A DNA stretch of 64,000 bases from JACPNO01 sp963825405. Lineage in GTDB: Bacteria; Acidobacteriota; Terriglobia; Bryobacterales; Bryobacteraceae. The position numbers and the translations under genes are program-made. The notes below the pieces were generated by a model. The model ran no database searches and had not been told where the DNA came from. It worked only from the letters and a program-made list of their open reading frames with translations. The stretch is from contig CAWGTB010000005.1 of assembly GCA_963825405.1 (NCBI GenBank), forward strand, positions 310,001-374,000, read 5' to 3'. This document shows, piece after piece, positions 9,393 through 18,138 of this stretch (positions within the stretch are counted from its first letter, which is position 1; each line of letters opens with the position of its first letter).

Positions 9393-10218
9393 ACGGCTGG
9401 CCTTACTTTCGCTGGTTCTGCTGGCTTCCTGCGCCAAGCGCTATCGCGTGACGGGACTGGTGCTGGGCGTCGATCGCGCCAAGCAAACTTTCGTCGTCTC
9501 GCACAACGATATTCACGGCTACATGCCGGCCATGGTGATGCCGTTCCACGCCGCTCACGCTGATGAACTCGAGCCGCTCGGGCCAGGCTCGCGGGTGACG
9601 TTCCAACTGGTGGTGGGCAAGGGGCAAACCCAGGCGCGCAACATCCGTGCGCAAGGTGGGGCGGCCGGAGTTCTCATTGATCAAGGCGATAAGATCCTCC
9701 TGCAGACGCCGGTCGAAAAGGTCGCGATCGGCAGCCCGGTGCCGGATTTTACGCTCACGGATCAGTCCACAAAGGCGGTGCGCCTGTCTGATTTCCGGGG
9801 CAAAGTAGTAGCCATCGATTTCATCTATACGCGCTGTCCGCTGCCCGATGTCTGCCCACGGCTGTCGGCGAATTTCGCCCGGCTGCAGAGGCGCTTTGCG
9901 GGCCAGGACCTGGTGCTGCTGTCGGTGACGATCGATCCGCTGTATGATACCCCCGAGGTGCTTTCCCGATACGCTAAGATCTGGAAAGCGGATGGCGCCA
10001 TGTGGCATTTCCTAACCGGCGGCGTGGGTGATGTGGAAGCCGTTGCCCGCCGCCTCGGTATGATCTACTGGCCTGAAGAAGGCCTGATGACCCACACATC
10101 GCAAACGGGCATTGTCGGGCGTAATGGAAAATTGGCCGCGATTGTGGAAGGATCCAGCTATGCCGTCAAACAGCTCGGCGATTTGATCGCCGCCGAGATG
10201 GAGGTTCAGTCTAAATGA
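9373..10218 (+). CDS. Sco1/SenC-type copper lipoprotein with extra N-terminal copper-binding domain
   Basis: ATG 9373 overlaps the methyltransferase gene by 20 bases. A signal peptide ends in the lipobox LLASC, so it is a lipoprotein. Residues ~20-90 resemble the small copper-binding domain of PF11604 (MPAMVMPFHAA), a Met/His-rich strand motif. The rest is a thioredoxin-fold Sco domain, with IDFIYTRCPLPDVCP and the distal His in GLMTHTSQTGIVG. Canonical Sco has CxxxC; here the cysteines are separated by five residues (C-PLPDV-C), a recurrent variant. Sco proteins deliver copper to cytochrome c oxidase or act as thiol reductases. No oxidase genes are in the window. Confidence 0.85.
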   Translation: MCCTSGKRLALLSLVLLASCAKRYRVTGLVLGVDRAKQTFVVSHNDIHGYMPAMVMPFHAAHADELEPLGPGSRVTFQLVVGKGQTQARNIRAQGGAAGVLIDQGDKILLQTPVEKVAIGSPVPDFTLTDQSTKAVRLSDFRGKVVAIDFIYTRCPLPDVCPRLSANFARLQRRFAGQDLVLLSVTIDPLYDTPEVLSRYAKIWKADGAMWHFLTGGVGDVEAVARRLGMIYWPEEGLMTHTSQTGIVGRNGKLAAIVEGSSYAVKQLGDLIAAEMEVQSK

Positions 10219-11864
10219 AAAAAGCAGCTCTCGTTGTAATGGTGTCGTGCCTGGCGTTCGGCGCTGACAAGGTTGCTGACAAAACTACTGCGAATAAAGA
10301 CATGTGCGCGCCGCCTCCGGGTGGAGTGCCGCCCGCGCTGCCGGCCCATCTGCTGACCGGCCAGGGCACGCAGTACATCCATTTCCCAATCACGACTTCC
10401 AGTCCCGAAGCGCAACAATTCTTCCTGCAAGGCGTCGCCCAGATGCATTCCTTCTGGGCCAACGAAGCCGAGCGCTCGTTCCTGCAGGCAGCGGCGCTCG
10501 ATCCTTCCGCGCCTATGCCGCAGTGGGGAATTGCCATGGTGGCGGCGGGCGATTATCGTCCGCGATTCCAGTTGGATCGCGATCAACCAGCTAAGCCCGA
10601 AACCGCGAAGCCCCCGCAAGGCGGAGCTGCTCGCGCGATCGCAGCCGCGCAGAAAGCCGTGGAGCTGGCCGCGGTCGATGGGAAAGCATCGCCGCTTGAA
10701 AAGTTGTACGTCGCAGCTATTGCCGCCCGCCGCGACGTAAACGGCGCGGATCGCGATGAAGGCTATATCCACGGGCTGCGGGCGCTGGTCGCCGCCTATC
10801 CGCACGAAGTGGAAGCCAAGACTTATCTGGCGCTGCACCTGATGCGCGGCTTCACCCTGCCCGACCATCAGCCGCGTCCCGGCACGATGGAAGCCGTAGC
10901 CATGCTGCGCGAATTGCTGGTGGAAGCGCCGGATCATATGGGCGTGCATCATTACGTGATCCACGGATTTGAAGGCTCCACATTCGCCAAAGACGCCTGG
11001 CCGAGCTGCCGGCGTTATCCCGAACTGGTCACCAACATTCCGCACGCGCTGCACATGCCCGGGCATATCTGGGCGCAGACCGGTAAGTGGGAAGAAGCCG
11101 TGAAGTCGTTCTCCGACGCCGCGGTGAACGAGCGCAGCTACATGCAGGCCGACCAGCTTTACGGCAACGGCCATCATGGGCACAACGTCCATTTCATGGC
11201 CACCTCGCTGAGTTTCCAGGGCCATTACGACGAGGCCATGTTGGCCGCGCGCGAGCTGCTGGGCTTCAAGGAAAATCCGCGCGAAGCCGGGCAGGTGGAC
11301 AACAACTTCACGGCCTATCGCCAGGGCTGGTTTGCCATGATGGCGACGCTGGTGCAGAACGAAAAGTGGGATGTAATTCTGGAAGGCAATGCGCTTCCGG
11401 TATATGACAAGCCGCGCGAACAGGCGTGGCGGCACTGGGCGCTGGGCGTGGCGCATGCCGCCAAAGGACACACAGCCGAAACCAAAGCCGAAGCCAAAGC
11501 CATGGACGAAGCCATCAAGGACCTGACTGCGAAGACGAAAGACGTTGTCCCTGCGCCTCTGGCCGCGGCTCGCAAAGAGCTGGACGGACACATCGCAGCC
11601 GCGGAGGGAAATAGCGGCAAAGCCATCGAAACCTTACAGACAGCCGCCAAGATGGAGCGCTCCATGCGCTACACGGAGCCGCCATCTTATCCGCGCCCGG
11701 TGCTGCAAGCGCTCGGTGAAAAAGCGTTGGCGGATGGCAAGCTGAAAGTGGCGGAGTCGGCATTCCGCGAGGCGCTCGATCAGTATCCGGAGAGCAGCCA
11801 CGCGCTGGCCGGACTTTCCGCCACGCTCAAGCGCGAAGGCAAGCCGATTAGCGCCGGATATTGA
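10215..11864 (+). CDS. Secreted TPR-repeat protein
   Basis: 549 residues with an N-terminal signal peptide (MKKAALVVMVSCLAFGAD). The mature part has TPR-like helices at both ends (ANEAERSFLQAAALDPSAP near the start, VAESAFREALDQYPESSHAL at the end) separated by a helical, His-rich middle (DHMGVHHYVIHGFE, HALHMPGHIW, NGHHGHNVHF). The conserved His/Met clusters could bind metal (inference). It overlaps the Sco gene by 4 bases (ATGA). The pairing with a copper protein suggests a periplasmic assembly or stress role, but no function is established. Confidence 0.7.
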   Translation: MKKAALVVMVSCLAFGADKVADKTTANKDMCAPPPGGVPPALPAHLLTGQGTQYIHFPITTSSPEAQQFFLQGVAQMHSFWANEAERSFLQAAALDPSAPMPQWGIAMVAAGDYRPRFQLDRDQPAKPETAKPPQGGAARAIAAAQKAVELAAVDGKASPLEKLYVAAIAARRDVNGADRDEGYIHGLRALVAAYPHEVEAKTYLALHLMRGFTLPDHQPRPGTMEAVAMLRELLVEAPDHMGVHHYVIHGFEGSTFAKDAWPSCRRYPELVTNIPHALHMPGHIWAQTGKWEEAVKSFSDAAVNERSYMQADQLYGNGHHGHNVHFMATSLSFQGHYDEAMLAARELLGFKENPREAGQVDNNFTAYRQGWFAMMATLVQNEKWDVILEGNALPVYDKPREQAWRHWALGVAHAAKGHTAETKAEAKAMDEAIKDLTAKTKDVVPAPLAAARKELDGHIAAAEGNSGKAIETLQTAAKMERSMRYTEPPSYPRPVLQALGEKALADGKLKVAESAFREALDQYPESSHALAGLSATLKREGKPISAGY

Positions 11865-12853
11865 GCCCGATCGACATCGTGGGCGCCGGACCGGCGGGCT
11901 CAGCCGCGGCTATTGCGGCATGCGAGTTGGGCTGCGCGGTCCGGCTATTTGAAAAATCGACATTCCCGCGCCACAAAGTCTGCGGCGAATTTCTGTCTCC
12001 CGGCGTTCGTCCGGTGTTGGAACAGCTGGGCGTGCTGGCGGCTGTTGAACGCTTGCAGCCGGCCCGCATCGCCCGCGTCGAATTGCATTTCGGGCATGGC
12101 CAAAAAAGCTGGACTCTGAGCGAAGCAGCCTGGGGCCTCAGCCGCTACGCGCTCGACGATACTCTTCACCAGCGAGCGCTCGCCGTGGGCGCCGTGCACG
12201 TCAAAGAAGTTTGGACACCGCCCGGCGAGCCGAACCGGCGGGTGATCCTGGCCCACGGCCGTTCCACCAACATCAAGGGCGGCAAGCGCCTCTTCGGTTT
12301 CAAAGCTCATTTTCGCGGACCGGCGAATGACGCCGTCGAGCTGTATTTTCCGTCGGGCGGCTATGCGGGCGTTTGCGCCATCGAAGGCGGAATCACCAAT
12401 GTATGCGGCGTGGTGAGGGAAAGCCTGCTGCGGAAAGTCGATTTTGATTTCGACGCACTGCTGCGCGGATGGCCACTGCTGGCCGGGCGCGTTCGTCCTT
12501 TGCAGCGATGTTGGGACTGGCTGAGCACGGGCCCGCTGGTTTTTGGCGACCGTTTCGATGCCGGCGAGAATGCGTACCTGGCGGGCGACGCGCTGGGATT
12601 TATCGATCCCTTCACGGGCTCTGGCATTCAAAGCGGGTTAATTACCGGCAGAATTGCGGGAATGGCGGCGGCTCGGAACCTTCCGGTGGCCGAACACGTT
12701 CGGCTGTGCAAACAGGCGTTGGGCAGGCAATTTGCGACGGCGGGAATTTTTCGTGGCGCCGTCCGCGCCGGGTTAGCCGATTGGCTGGCGCGCTTCGTTC
12801 CTGGACGCCTGCTGTTTTATTTGACCCGGCCCGGCGGAAGCATCGCGGCATAA
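11861..12853 (+). CDS. FAD-dependent oxidoreductase, geranylgeranyl-reductase-like
   Basis: 330 residues from TTG 11861, which overlaps the preceding TGA. The dinucleotide-binding motif DIVGAGPAGSAAAIAA is at the very N-terminus. FPRHKVCGEFLSPGV is the conserved loop of the geranylgeranyl reductase/flavin halogenase-like branch, and YLAGDALGFIDPFTGSGI is the second FAD-contact motif. These enzymes reduce isoprenoid double bonds or oxidise diverse substrates; the substrate here is unknown. It is the last gene of a run of touching genes starting at 7233. The structured region at 12857-12892 follows its stop at once. Confidence 0.8.
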   Translation: MSPIDIVGAGPAGSAAAIAACELGCAVRLFEKSTFPRHKVCGEFLSPGVRPVLEQLGVLAAVERLQPARIARVELHFGHGQKSWTLSEAAWGLSRYALDDTLHQRALAVGAVHVKEVWTPPGEPNRRVILAHGRSTNIKGGKRLFGFKAHFRGPANDAVELYFPSGGYAGVCAIEGGITNVCGVVRESLLRKVDFDFDALLRGWPLLAGRVRPLQRCWDWLSTGPLVFGDRFDAGENAYLAGDALGFIDPFTGSGIQSGLITGRIAGMAAARNLPVAEHVRLCKQALGRQFATAGIFRGAVRAGLADWLARFVPGRLLFYLTRPGGSIAA

Positions 12854-13016
12854 AAAAGCCGGTGAACGCTCGGAGGAGTGCGCTCACCGGCTGGTCCCGC
12901 ATTAGATACTCGAGCCTAAGCCCAAGCGTCGCGGCGGTACCACTGAAAAAAACTGTTCAATTATTAGGACGCATCAGCCCGCCTGTGGTTTCGGGCGGTT
13001 CGCCGCTGTACAACAC
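12850..13016 (-). ncRNA. Candidate small structured RNA with its own promoter and terminator
   Basis: No gene fits this gap, yet the minus strand has all parts of a transcription unit of ~165 nt: a -10 (TACAAT, plus positions 13021-13026), a probable start at 13014-13017, and a strong hairpin at 12892-12857 followed by six U. Inside, CCGCC/GGCGG form a hairpin near the 5' end, and the 5' CAGCGGCG region can pair with CGCCGCGACG about 80 nt later, giving a long closing stem. Length and shape are compatible with a 6S-like RNA, but I cannot show identity. A GTGGTACCGC stretch resembles a T-box core, but no downstream gene exists on this strand. Confidence 0.4.
12857..12892 (-). terminator. Rho-independent terminator
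   Basis: Arms AGCCGGTGAACGCTC (12857-12871) and GTGCGCTCACCGGCT (12878-12892) pair with two mismatches around a 6-base loop. On the minus strand the stem is followed by six U (A-run 12852-12857), an excellent terminator. In the plus direction there is no T-run, although the stem may still help end the flavoprotein transcript. Confidence 0.65.
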
Positions 13017-13154
13017 TGGGATTGTATCAAAGATTGGAATTTTCAAGTACAGAATAAATGAATAATGCTAATAAGGAAGGATTTAGCATACATAAGTCAG
13101 GTGCGGGGCTCCCGTGACACCGCCCACGGCGGATTCGGGCACGGCCGATTCTGA

Positions 13155-13160
13155 TACAAT
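13155..13160 (+). promoter_or_regulatory. Extended -10 element ahead of phoH
   Basis: TGATACAAT with TACAAT at 13155-13160 is the best promoter candidate before phoH, giving a leader of about 90 bases that contains a GC hairpin (CCCGCTGCGGCGGG). The same TGATACAAT stands in the opposite direction at 13021-13028, so the two promoters diverge. Confidence 0.4.
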
Positions 13161-13255
13161 TTACATAGATGGTCCTCAACTCCCCCGCTGCGGCGGGTCT
13201 TGGCCGTTTCCCTACCTGCCATATTGCATGACAGAGGCGCTTGAATACTCGCCCC

Positions 13256-14302
13256 ATGAAAGCTAGCGTACAAATCAGTCGAGGCATTGAAAGCCTGTTT
13301 GGAACCCGGGATGAGAACATCCGGTTGATCGAAGGCGGGCTGAAAGTCAGCACGCACCTAGTGGATAGCTCGCTCGAAATCGAGGGCGAGGAAGCCAACG
13401 TGGCGCGGGCGGCGGGAATCCTGGAAGAATACGTGGCCCTGGTCAAAGAAGGGCACGTATTCAGCAACGGCGATCTGAACAGCTACTTGCGGGTGGTGAC
13501 CGAAGATCCCGAAGTGGGACTGCGGGCTCTGGTTTCGAGCGGACGCCAGCGCAATTTTGGCAAGAAACTTTTAGCTCCCAAAACTGTCAATCAACGGCGC
13601 TATCTGGAAGCAATTGAGCGCAACGATCTGGTGTTCGGCGTGGGTCCGGCGGGGACGGGGAAGACCTACCTGGCCGTGGCCATGGCGGTTTCGGCGTTGA
13701 TCGGCAAGCGCGTCAGCCGGATTATTCTGACCCGGCCGGCAGTAGAAGCCGGTGAGCGCCTGGGGTTTTTACCAGGCACATTGCAGGAAAAAATCGATCC
13801 CTATTTACGGCCACTTTATGATGCGCTGTACGACATGCTCGAAACGGACAAGGTGGAAAAGTTTCTCGAGCGGGCCGCAATTGAAATTGCGCCCCTGGCA
13901 TTTATGCGAGGCCGCACACTGAACGACAGCTTCATCATTCTAGACGAGGCGCAGAACAGCACGCCGGAGCAAATGAAGATGGTGCTGACGCGCCAGGGCT
14001 TCAACTCCAAAATGGTAGTGACTGGCGACGTGACGCAAATCGATTTGCCGGGCGGCAAGCGCAGCGGGCTGCTGGAAGCGATGGATGTGCTCAAAGGCGT
14101 GGACGGTATCAGTTTCATTCCTTTCGATGAGCGTGACGTGGTGCGCCATAGCCTGGTGCAGCGCATCGTCAGGGCATACGAGAAATACAACGAATCTCTG
14201 GGACCGGCGCGTCAGTTGTCGCTAAAGCTGGCCGATCCCGCGGCGGAGCCTGCCGCCGAAAGCACCGCCGAGTCTGCTGAGCCGGCACTGCCCGGCGCCT
14301 AA
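13256..14302 (+). CDS. phoH: PhoH-like ATPase
   Basis: 348 residues from ATG 13256 (an in-frame TTG at 13241 is possible). Walker A FGVGPAGTGKTYLAVA (~126-141), ILTRPAVEAGERLGFLPG and Walker B SFIILDEAQNSTPEQMK are the hallmark PhoH motifs, with VTGDVTQIDLP as sensor region. PhoH-like proteins are ATP-binding, RNA-associated proteins, and their gene typically precedes ybeY, as here. The Ala/Glu-rich tail (~30 residues) is poorly conserved. It leads the phoH-ybeY-corC-era block. Confidence 0.88.
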   Translation: MKASVQISRGIESLFGTRDENIRLIEGGLKVSTHLVDSSLEIEGEEANVARAAGILEEYVALVKEGHVFSNGDLNSYLRVVTEDPEVGLRALVSSGRQRNFGKKLLAPKTVNQRRYLEAIERNDLVFGVGPAGTGKTYLAVAMAVSALIGKRVSRIILTRPAVEAGERLGFLPGTLQEKIDPYLRPLYDALYDMLETDKVEKFLERAAIEIAPLAFMRGRTLNDSFIILDEAQNSTPEQMKMVLTRQGFNSKMVVTGDVTQIDLPGGKRSGLLEAMDVLKGVDGISFIPFDERDVVRHSLVQRIVRAYEKYNESLGPARQLSLKLADPAAEPAAESTAESAEPALPGA

Positions 14303-14312
14303 GGGCGCTTTC

Positions 14313-14759
14313 ATGTCTTCTCCTGAACCTCTGCTGTTGTTTCGTCGCGCGCCCGGTGCATTGAATCGGGCGGGACTGCGAACTTTTGCGCGCCGCCTGC
14401 GGGACCAGGTAGCGGGAGGGCGGAATTTTTGTTGCCTGATTTCCGACGACCGCGAACTGAGCCGCCTCAATGCTCAATTTCTAGGGCAAAACTGCGCCAC
14501 CGACGTGCTTTCCTTCCCGGAGCGGGAGCCGGCGGATTTCCTGGGCGAGCTGGCGATTTCCCGCCAAAGAGCAGCCGAGCAGGCGCGCCGCTACGGGCAT
14601 TCGCTGGAAAAAGAAATCCAAATTCTGATGCTGCATGGCCTTCTGCACCTGCTGGGCATGGACCACGAGCGCGACCGGGGCCGCATGGCGCGGGCCGAAA
14701 GCCAATGGCGCGAGCGGCTGGGGCTGCCCGCCGGATTGATTGAGAGGGTGGCGCGGTGA
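14313..14759 (+). CDS. ybeY: YbeY endoribonuclease / rRNA maturation factor
   Basis: 148 residues with the zinc-binding signature HGLLHLLGMDHERD (H-x3-H-x5-H) and the family motif TDVLSFPE. YbeY is a single-strand RNase needed for 16S rRNA 3' maturation and ribosome quality control. It lies 10 bases after phoH and overlaps the next gene by 4 bases. The N-terminal ~45 residues are more divergent than the rest, which is normal. Confidence 0.9.
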   Translation: MSSPEPLLLFRRAPGALNRAGLRTFARRLRDQVAGGRNFCCLISDDRELSRLNAQFLGQNCATDVLSFPEREPADFLGELAISRQRAAEQARRYGHSLEKEIQILMLHGLLHLLGMDHERDRGRMARAESQWRERLGLPAGLIERVAR

Positions 14760-16018
14760 CGCTGGTTTACATTTCCGGCATTGCCATACTGGCGCTGATC
14801 GTGGCGCTGGCGGCGGCGGTGCAAGCGCTTTATCAGGAAAGTTTGCGGCTGCGCGCGCGCGAACTGCCGGCGCTGGAATTTTTTAAATCGACGCTCGAGC
14901 CACGCATCGGCGCCAAGGACGACGAAGCCGCGCTCAGCTTTGGCCTGATCAAGCACATAGCGATGGTGATACTCGGCATCCTGGTGTTGGTGGGGTTGGG
15001 TCCGACGCAACTAGGCTGGCAGGTGGCTGCGGAGGCGGCGTTTGTGGGTACGCTGATCATGCTCGCCGCGGGGTATTGCCTGCCGCAAATTCTCTATCGG
15101 CGAACCAGCGGGCGCTGGCTGACGCCGCTGGTGCCGCTGCTGCGGTTCATGGCGGCGGTGGTGAAACCGCTGGCCGTAATGCTACGCGTGTTCGATTCGC
15201 TGATCGCGCTCACTAACGAGAAAGAAGAAGCGCACGACGTCCCTTCACCGGCGGAAAACATCGAGGCGCTGATCTCGGCGGGCACGGAAGAAGGGCTGAT
15301 TCAGGAAGATGACCGCAAGCTGATTCAGTCGGTGGTGGAGTTCGGCGACAAAGTGGTGCGCGAAGTCATGACGGCGCGTCCCAATATGGTGACGATTTCC
15401 GCCGATGCCTCGCTGGACGAATTGCGGGAACTGGTAATCCACGAACAATACTCGCGCATTCCGGTGTACGAGGGGACGATCGATCAGATTATCGGCTTCG
15501 TCCACGTGCGCGACATGTTCGAGCTGGACGAAGACGAGCGGTCGCGCCGCAATGTCCGTGAGCTGGTGCGCCCTATTCGCTTTGTGCCCGAGAGCAAAGC
15601 GGCCGACGATCTGCTGCGCGAGATGCAGCAGGAGGGGACGCACATGGTGATCGTGGTGGATGAGTACGGCAACACAGCCGGCCTGGCCACGATGGAAGAT
15701 TTGGTGGAAGTGATTCTGGGCGAGATTCGCGACGAGCACGAGCCGGAGTCCGACATCGCGCCGGACGGCAACGGCGGCTACATCGTTTCGGGAAATTTCG
15801 ACGTGGCCCGCTTGAGCGATCTGCTGGGATTTCGTCCGGAGGAAGAAATTGAATCGACGACGGTGGGCGGCTTGATTGCCGAGTGGCTGGGACGAGTTCC
15901 GCAGCGCGGCGAGTTTGTGGATCGCAACGGCATCCGCATCGAAGTGACGGCGGGCGACGAATTGCGCGTGTCGCAAGTGCGTGTGAGCAAGTCCAAAGCG
16001 GCGGTTGCGAATGAGTGA
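14756..16018 (+). CDS. HlyC/CorC-family CBS-domain membrane protein
   Basis: 420 residues starting at GTG 14756, inside the ybeY stop. Three or four hydrophobic segments occupy residues 1-150. A CBS pair follows (VREVMTARPNMVTISADAS; HEQYSRIPVYEGTIDQIIGF; MVIVVDEYGNTAGLATMEDL), and then the CorC_HlyC domain (GNGGYIVSGNFDVARLSDLL). This family is implicated in Mg2+/Co2+ handling or as CNNM-like transporters, sometimes mislabelled haemolysin. Its place between ybeY and era is a conserved bacterial gene order. Confidence 0.87.
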   Translation: MTLVYISGIAILALIVALAAAVQALYQESLRLRARELPALEFFKSTLEPRIGAKDDEAALSFGLIKHIAMVILGILVLVGLGPTQLGWQVAAEAAFVGTLIMLAAGYCLPQILYRRTSGRWLTPLVPLLRFMAAVVKPLAVMLRVFDSLIALTNEKEEAHDVPSPAENIEALISAGTEEGLIQEDDRKLIQSVVEFGDKVVREVMTARPNMVTISADASLDELRELVIHEQYSRIPVYEGTIDQIIGFVHVRDMFELDEDERSRRNVRELVRPIRFVPESKAADDLLREMQQEGTHMVIVVDEYGNTAGLATMEDLVEVILGEIRDEHEPESDIAPDGNGGYIVSGNFDVARLSDLLGFRPEEEIESTTVGGLIAEWLGRVPQRGEFVDRNGIRIEVTAGDELRVSQVRVSKSKAAVANE

Positions 16019-16943
16019 AGCGCTTGGCACTGTACCCGGATTTGTATCCGGCTTTGTTTCGATACTGGGCCGTCCCAATGCCGGCAAATCCACGCTGTTG
16101 AATGCGCTGGTTGGCGCCAAAATTGCCATCGTCGCCGACAAGCCGCAGACCACGCGGACCTCCATTCAAGGCGTGCTCACGCTGCCGGAGGCGCAGGTGG
16201 TGTTCCTCGATACGCCCGGCATTCACAAAGCCGATACCGCCATCAACCGGCGCATGATGGACACGGTGCGCGCCGCGCTCGACGAGCGCGACCTGCTGCT
16301 GTACGTGGCCGATGGCTCGGGCGCAGTCGCCAAACGAGATCGCGAGGCCGTCAGCGTGCTGCGGCACACCGAGACGCCCGCGATTCTGGTGATCAACAAG
16401 ATCGATACTCTGAAGCAGAAGCAGGATCTGCTGCCGCTGCTCGACCAGTTCCGCAAGCTGCACCCTTTCGCCGATCACATTCCGATTTCCGCGCTGACCG
16501 GCGAGGGCCTGGACACGCTGCGGGCTGCCATTTTGAAGCGGCTGCCAGCGGGTCCGGCTTATTTTCCGGCCGATCATATTACCGATCAACCGGAGCGTTT
16601 TCTGGCGGCTGAGCTGATCCGGGAAAAAATTCTGCGCCTCACCCGCGAGGAGGTGCCGCATTCGGTCGCCGTGATTGTCGAGAAATGGGAAGAGACTGGC
16701 AATCTGATCAAGATCTTCGCGACGATTCGTGTGGAGAGGCCGGGGCAGAAGGCTATCGTGATCGGCGCCGGAGGATCCGTGCTGAAACGCGTGGGCACCG
16801 AGGCGCGTCTGGAGATGGAGCGCTTTTTCGGCCACAAGATTTATCTGGACCTGCATGTGAAGGTGCAGCCGGGCTGGCGCGAGAAGCCGATGTTTCTGGA
16901 TGCGCTGGATTGGCGTACAATGGCCGGGTCAGATGATGTATAA
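16011..16943 (+). CDS. era: GTPase Era
   Basis: 310 residues from ATG 16011, overlapping the preceding gene by 8 bases. G1 GRPNAGKSTLLNAL, G2 in KPQTTRTSIQG, G3 LDTPGIHK, G4 VINKIDTL, G5 PISALTGEG. The C-terminal KH domain has IGAGGSVLKRVGTEARLEM and ends FFGHKIYLDLHVKV. Era binds the 3' end of 16S rRNA during 30S assembly. Full length and intact. Confidence 0.95.
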   Translation: MSEALGTVPGFVSGFVSILGRPNAGKSTLLNALVGAKIAIVADKPQTTRTSIQGVLTLPEAQVVFLDTPGIHKADTAINRRMMDTVRAALDERDLLLYVADGSGAVAKRDREAVSVLRHTETPAILVINKIDTLKQKQDLLPLLDQFRKLHPFADHIPISALTGEGLDTLRAAILKRLPAGPAYFPADHITDQPERFLAAELIREKILRLTREEVPHSVAVIVEKWEETGNLIKIFATIRVERPGQKAIVIGAGGSVLKRVGTEARLEMERFFGHKIYLDLHVKVQPGWREKPMFLDALDWRTMAGSDDV

Positions 16944-17226
16944 ACTTTTCACTTCCTTATTTCTGGTGGCGGCGCTGCTTTTACCGGTGGTTTGGGCGGC
17001 CGATAGACCTCTTTCCGACGACGCGATTTACGATCAGGTGAAGCGCAAGCTGGCCAACGACGTGGTCGTGAAGGGCGGCGGTTTAGATGTCGACGTCAAG
17101 GATGGCGTGGTCACGTTGACCGGGGCTGTCGAACACAACGCGCAGAAGGAAAAAGCGGAAAAGCTGACCAAGAAGATAAAAGGTGTCAAGCAAGTCGTCA
17201 ATAAACTGCGCGTCACCATGCCGTAG
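16933..17226 (+). CDS. Secreted BON-domain protein
   Basis: 97 residues from ATG 16933, overlapping the end of era by 11 bases. An N-terminal signal peptide (YKLFTSLFLVAALLLPVVWA) is followed by one BON domain: DDAIYDQVKRKLANDVVVKG, LDVDVKDGVVTLTGAVEH and IKGVKQVVNKLRV. BON domains bind phospholipid or envelope surfaces, as in OsmY. It is a small periplasmic protein, probably envelope-stress related (inference). Confidence 0.82.
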   Translation: MMYKLFTSLFLVAALLLPVVWAADRPLSDDAIYDQVKRKLANDVVVKGGGLDVDVKDGVVTLTGAVEHNAQKEKAEKLTKKIKGVKQVVNKLRVTMP

Positions 17227-17232
17227 GGTGTC

Positions 17233-18138
17233 ATGATGCTGCCGCGCGGGCGCGCCTTCCTTCTGGCTTTGGTATCCACCTGCCTCACGGCCCAGACTAC
17301 CCAGGACACAGCGGAAATTCCGAAGTGGACGGACGTTCAAATCACAACCGCGTCCAGCGGCTATCGCTTTACGGAAGGCCCGGCGTGGTCGCGGGAGGGC
17401 TTTCTGCTCTTTAGCGACGTGCCTAACAACCGGATCATCAAATTTGCTCCGGGGAAGGAAACCGCCATTTTTCGCGAGAACACCAGCGGTGCCAACGGCA
17501 ATATTTTCGACCTGTTGGGCCGCCTGTACACCTGCGAGAGCCGCACGCGCCGCGTGATCCGCACGCTGAAGAACGGCGACGTAGAAGTGCTGGCCGAGCG
17601 CTGGGAGGGCAAGCGCCTGAATGCGCCTAACGATATCGTGGTGCGGCGCGATGGACACATTTACTTCACCGACCCTGCATTCGGTGAGCAGGCGGACACA
17701 CGCGAGCTGGATTTTTACGGCGTGTACCACATCGATCCCAAGGGGCACATGAGCCTGATCGCCAAGCCCGTGGGGCGTCCGAACGGCATCACGCTCACCG
17801 CCAACGGCCGTATTCTGTACGTCGCCAACTCGGATGAGCACAACGTGCGCGCTTACGATGTCGACCACAAGGGCGATGTCTCCGGCGAGCGCGTGGCGAT
17901 TTCCGGCATTGACGGGGTCCCCGACGGCATCCGGACCGATGTGAACGGAAATGTGTACGTCACCGCCAACGGAGTGGCGATTTACAATTCGCGGGGCAAG
18001 CTGCTGTCGACCATCCCTATGCCGGAGACGCCTGCGAATTGCGCATTCGGCGATCCCGATCTGCAAACTTTGTACGTCACCGCGCGGACCTCGGTGTACC
18101 GTGTGCGGCTGAATGTTAAAGGGGCGGTGCAGTATTAA
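17233..18138 (+). CDS. Secreted SMP-30/gluconolactonase-like beta-propeller
   Basis: 301 residues with a signal peptide (RAFLLALVSTCLTAQ). SMP-30 family landmarks: FTEGPAWSREGFLLFSDV, NAPNDIVVRRDGHIYFTDP, GRPNGITLTANGRILYVAN and DGVPDGIRTDVNGNVYVT; the Glu, Asn and Asp in these bind the catalytic divalent metal. These enzymes hydrolyse sugar lactones. The secreted form suggests action on extracytoplasmic sugars. It begins 6 bases after the BON gene. Confidence 0.85.
   Translation: MMLPRGRAFLLALVSTCLTAQTTQDTAEIPKWTDVQITTASSGYRFTEGPAWSREGFLLFSDVPNNRIIKFAPGKETAIFRENTSGANGNIFDLLGRLYTCESRTRRVIRTLKNGDVEVLAERWEGKRLNAPNDIVVRRDGHIYFTDPAFGEQADTRELDFYGVYHIDPKGHMSLIAKPVGRPNGITLTANGRILYVANSDEHNVRAYDVDHKGDVSGERVAISGIDGVPDGIRTDVNGNVYVTANGVAIYNSRGKLLSTIPMPETPANCAFGDPDLQTLYVTARTSVYRVRLNVKGAVQY

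Noticed and set aside
12850..13020. T-box riboswitch suggested by GTGGTACCGC followed by a terminator on the minus strand
   Set aside because: The AGGG part of the T-box core is missing and no gene lies downstream on that strand; it only runs antisense into the flavoprotein gene.
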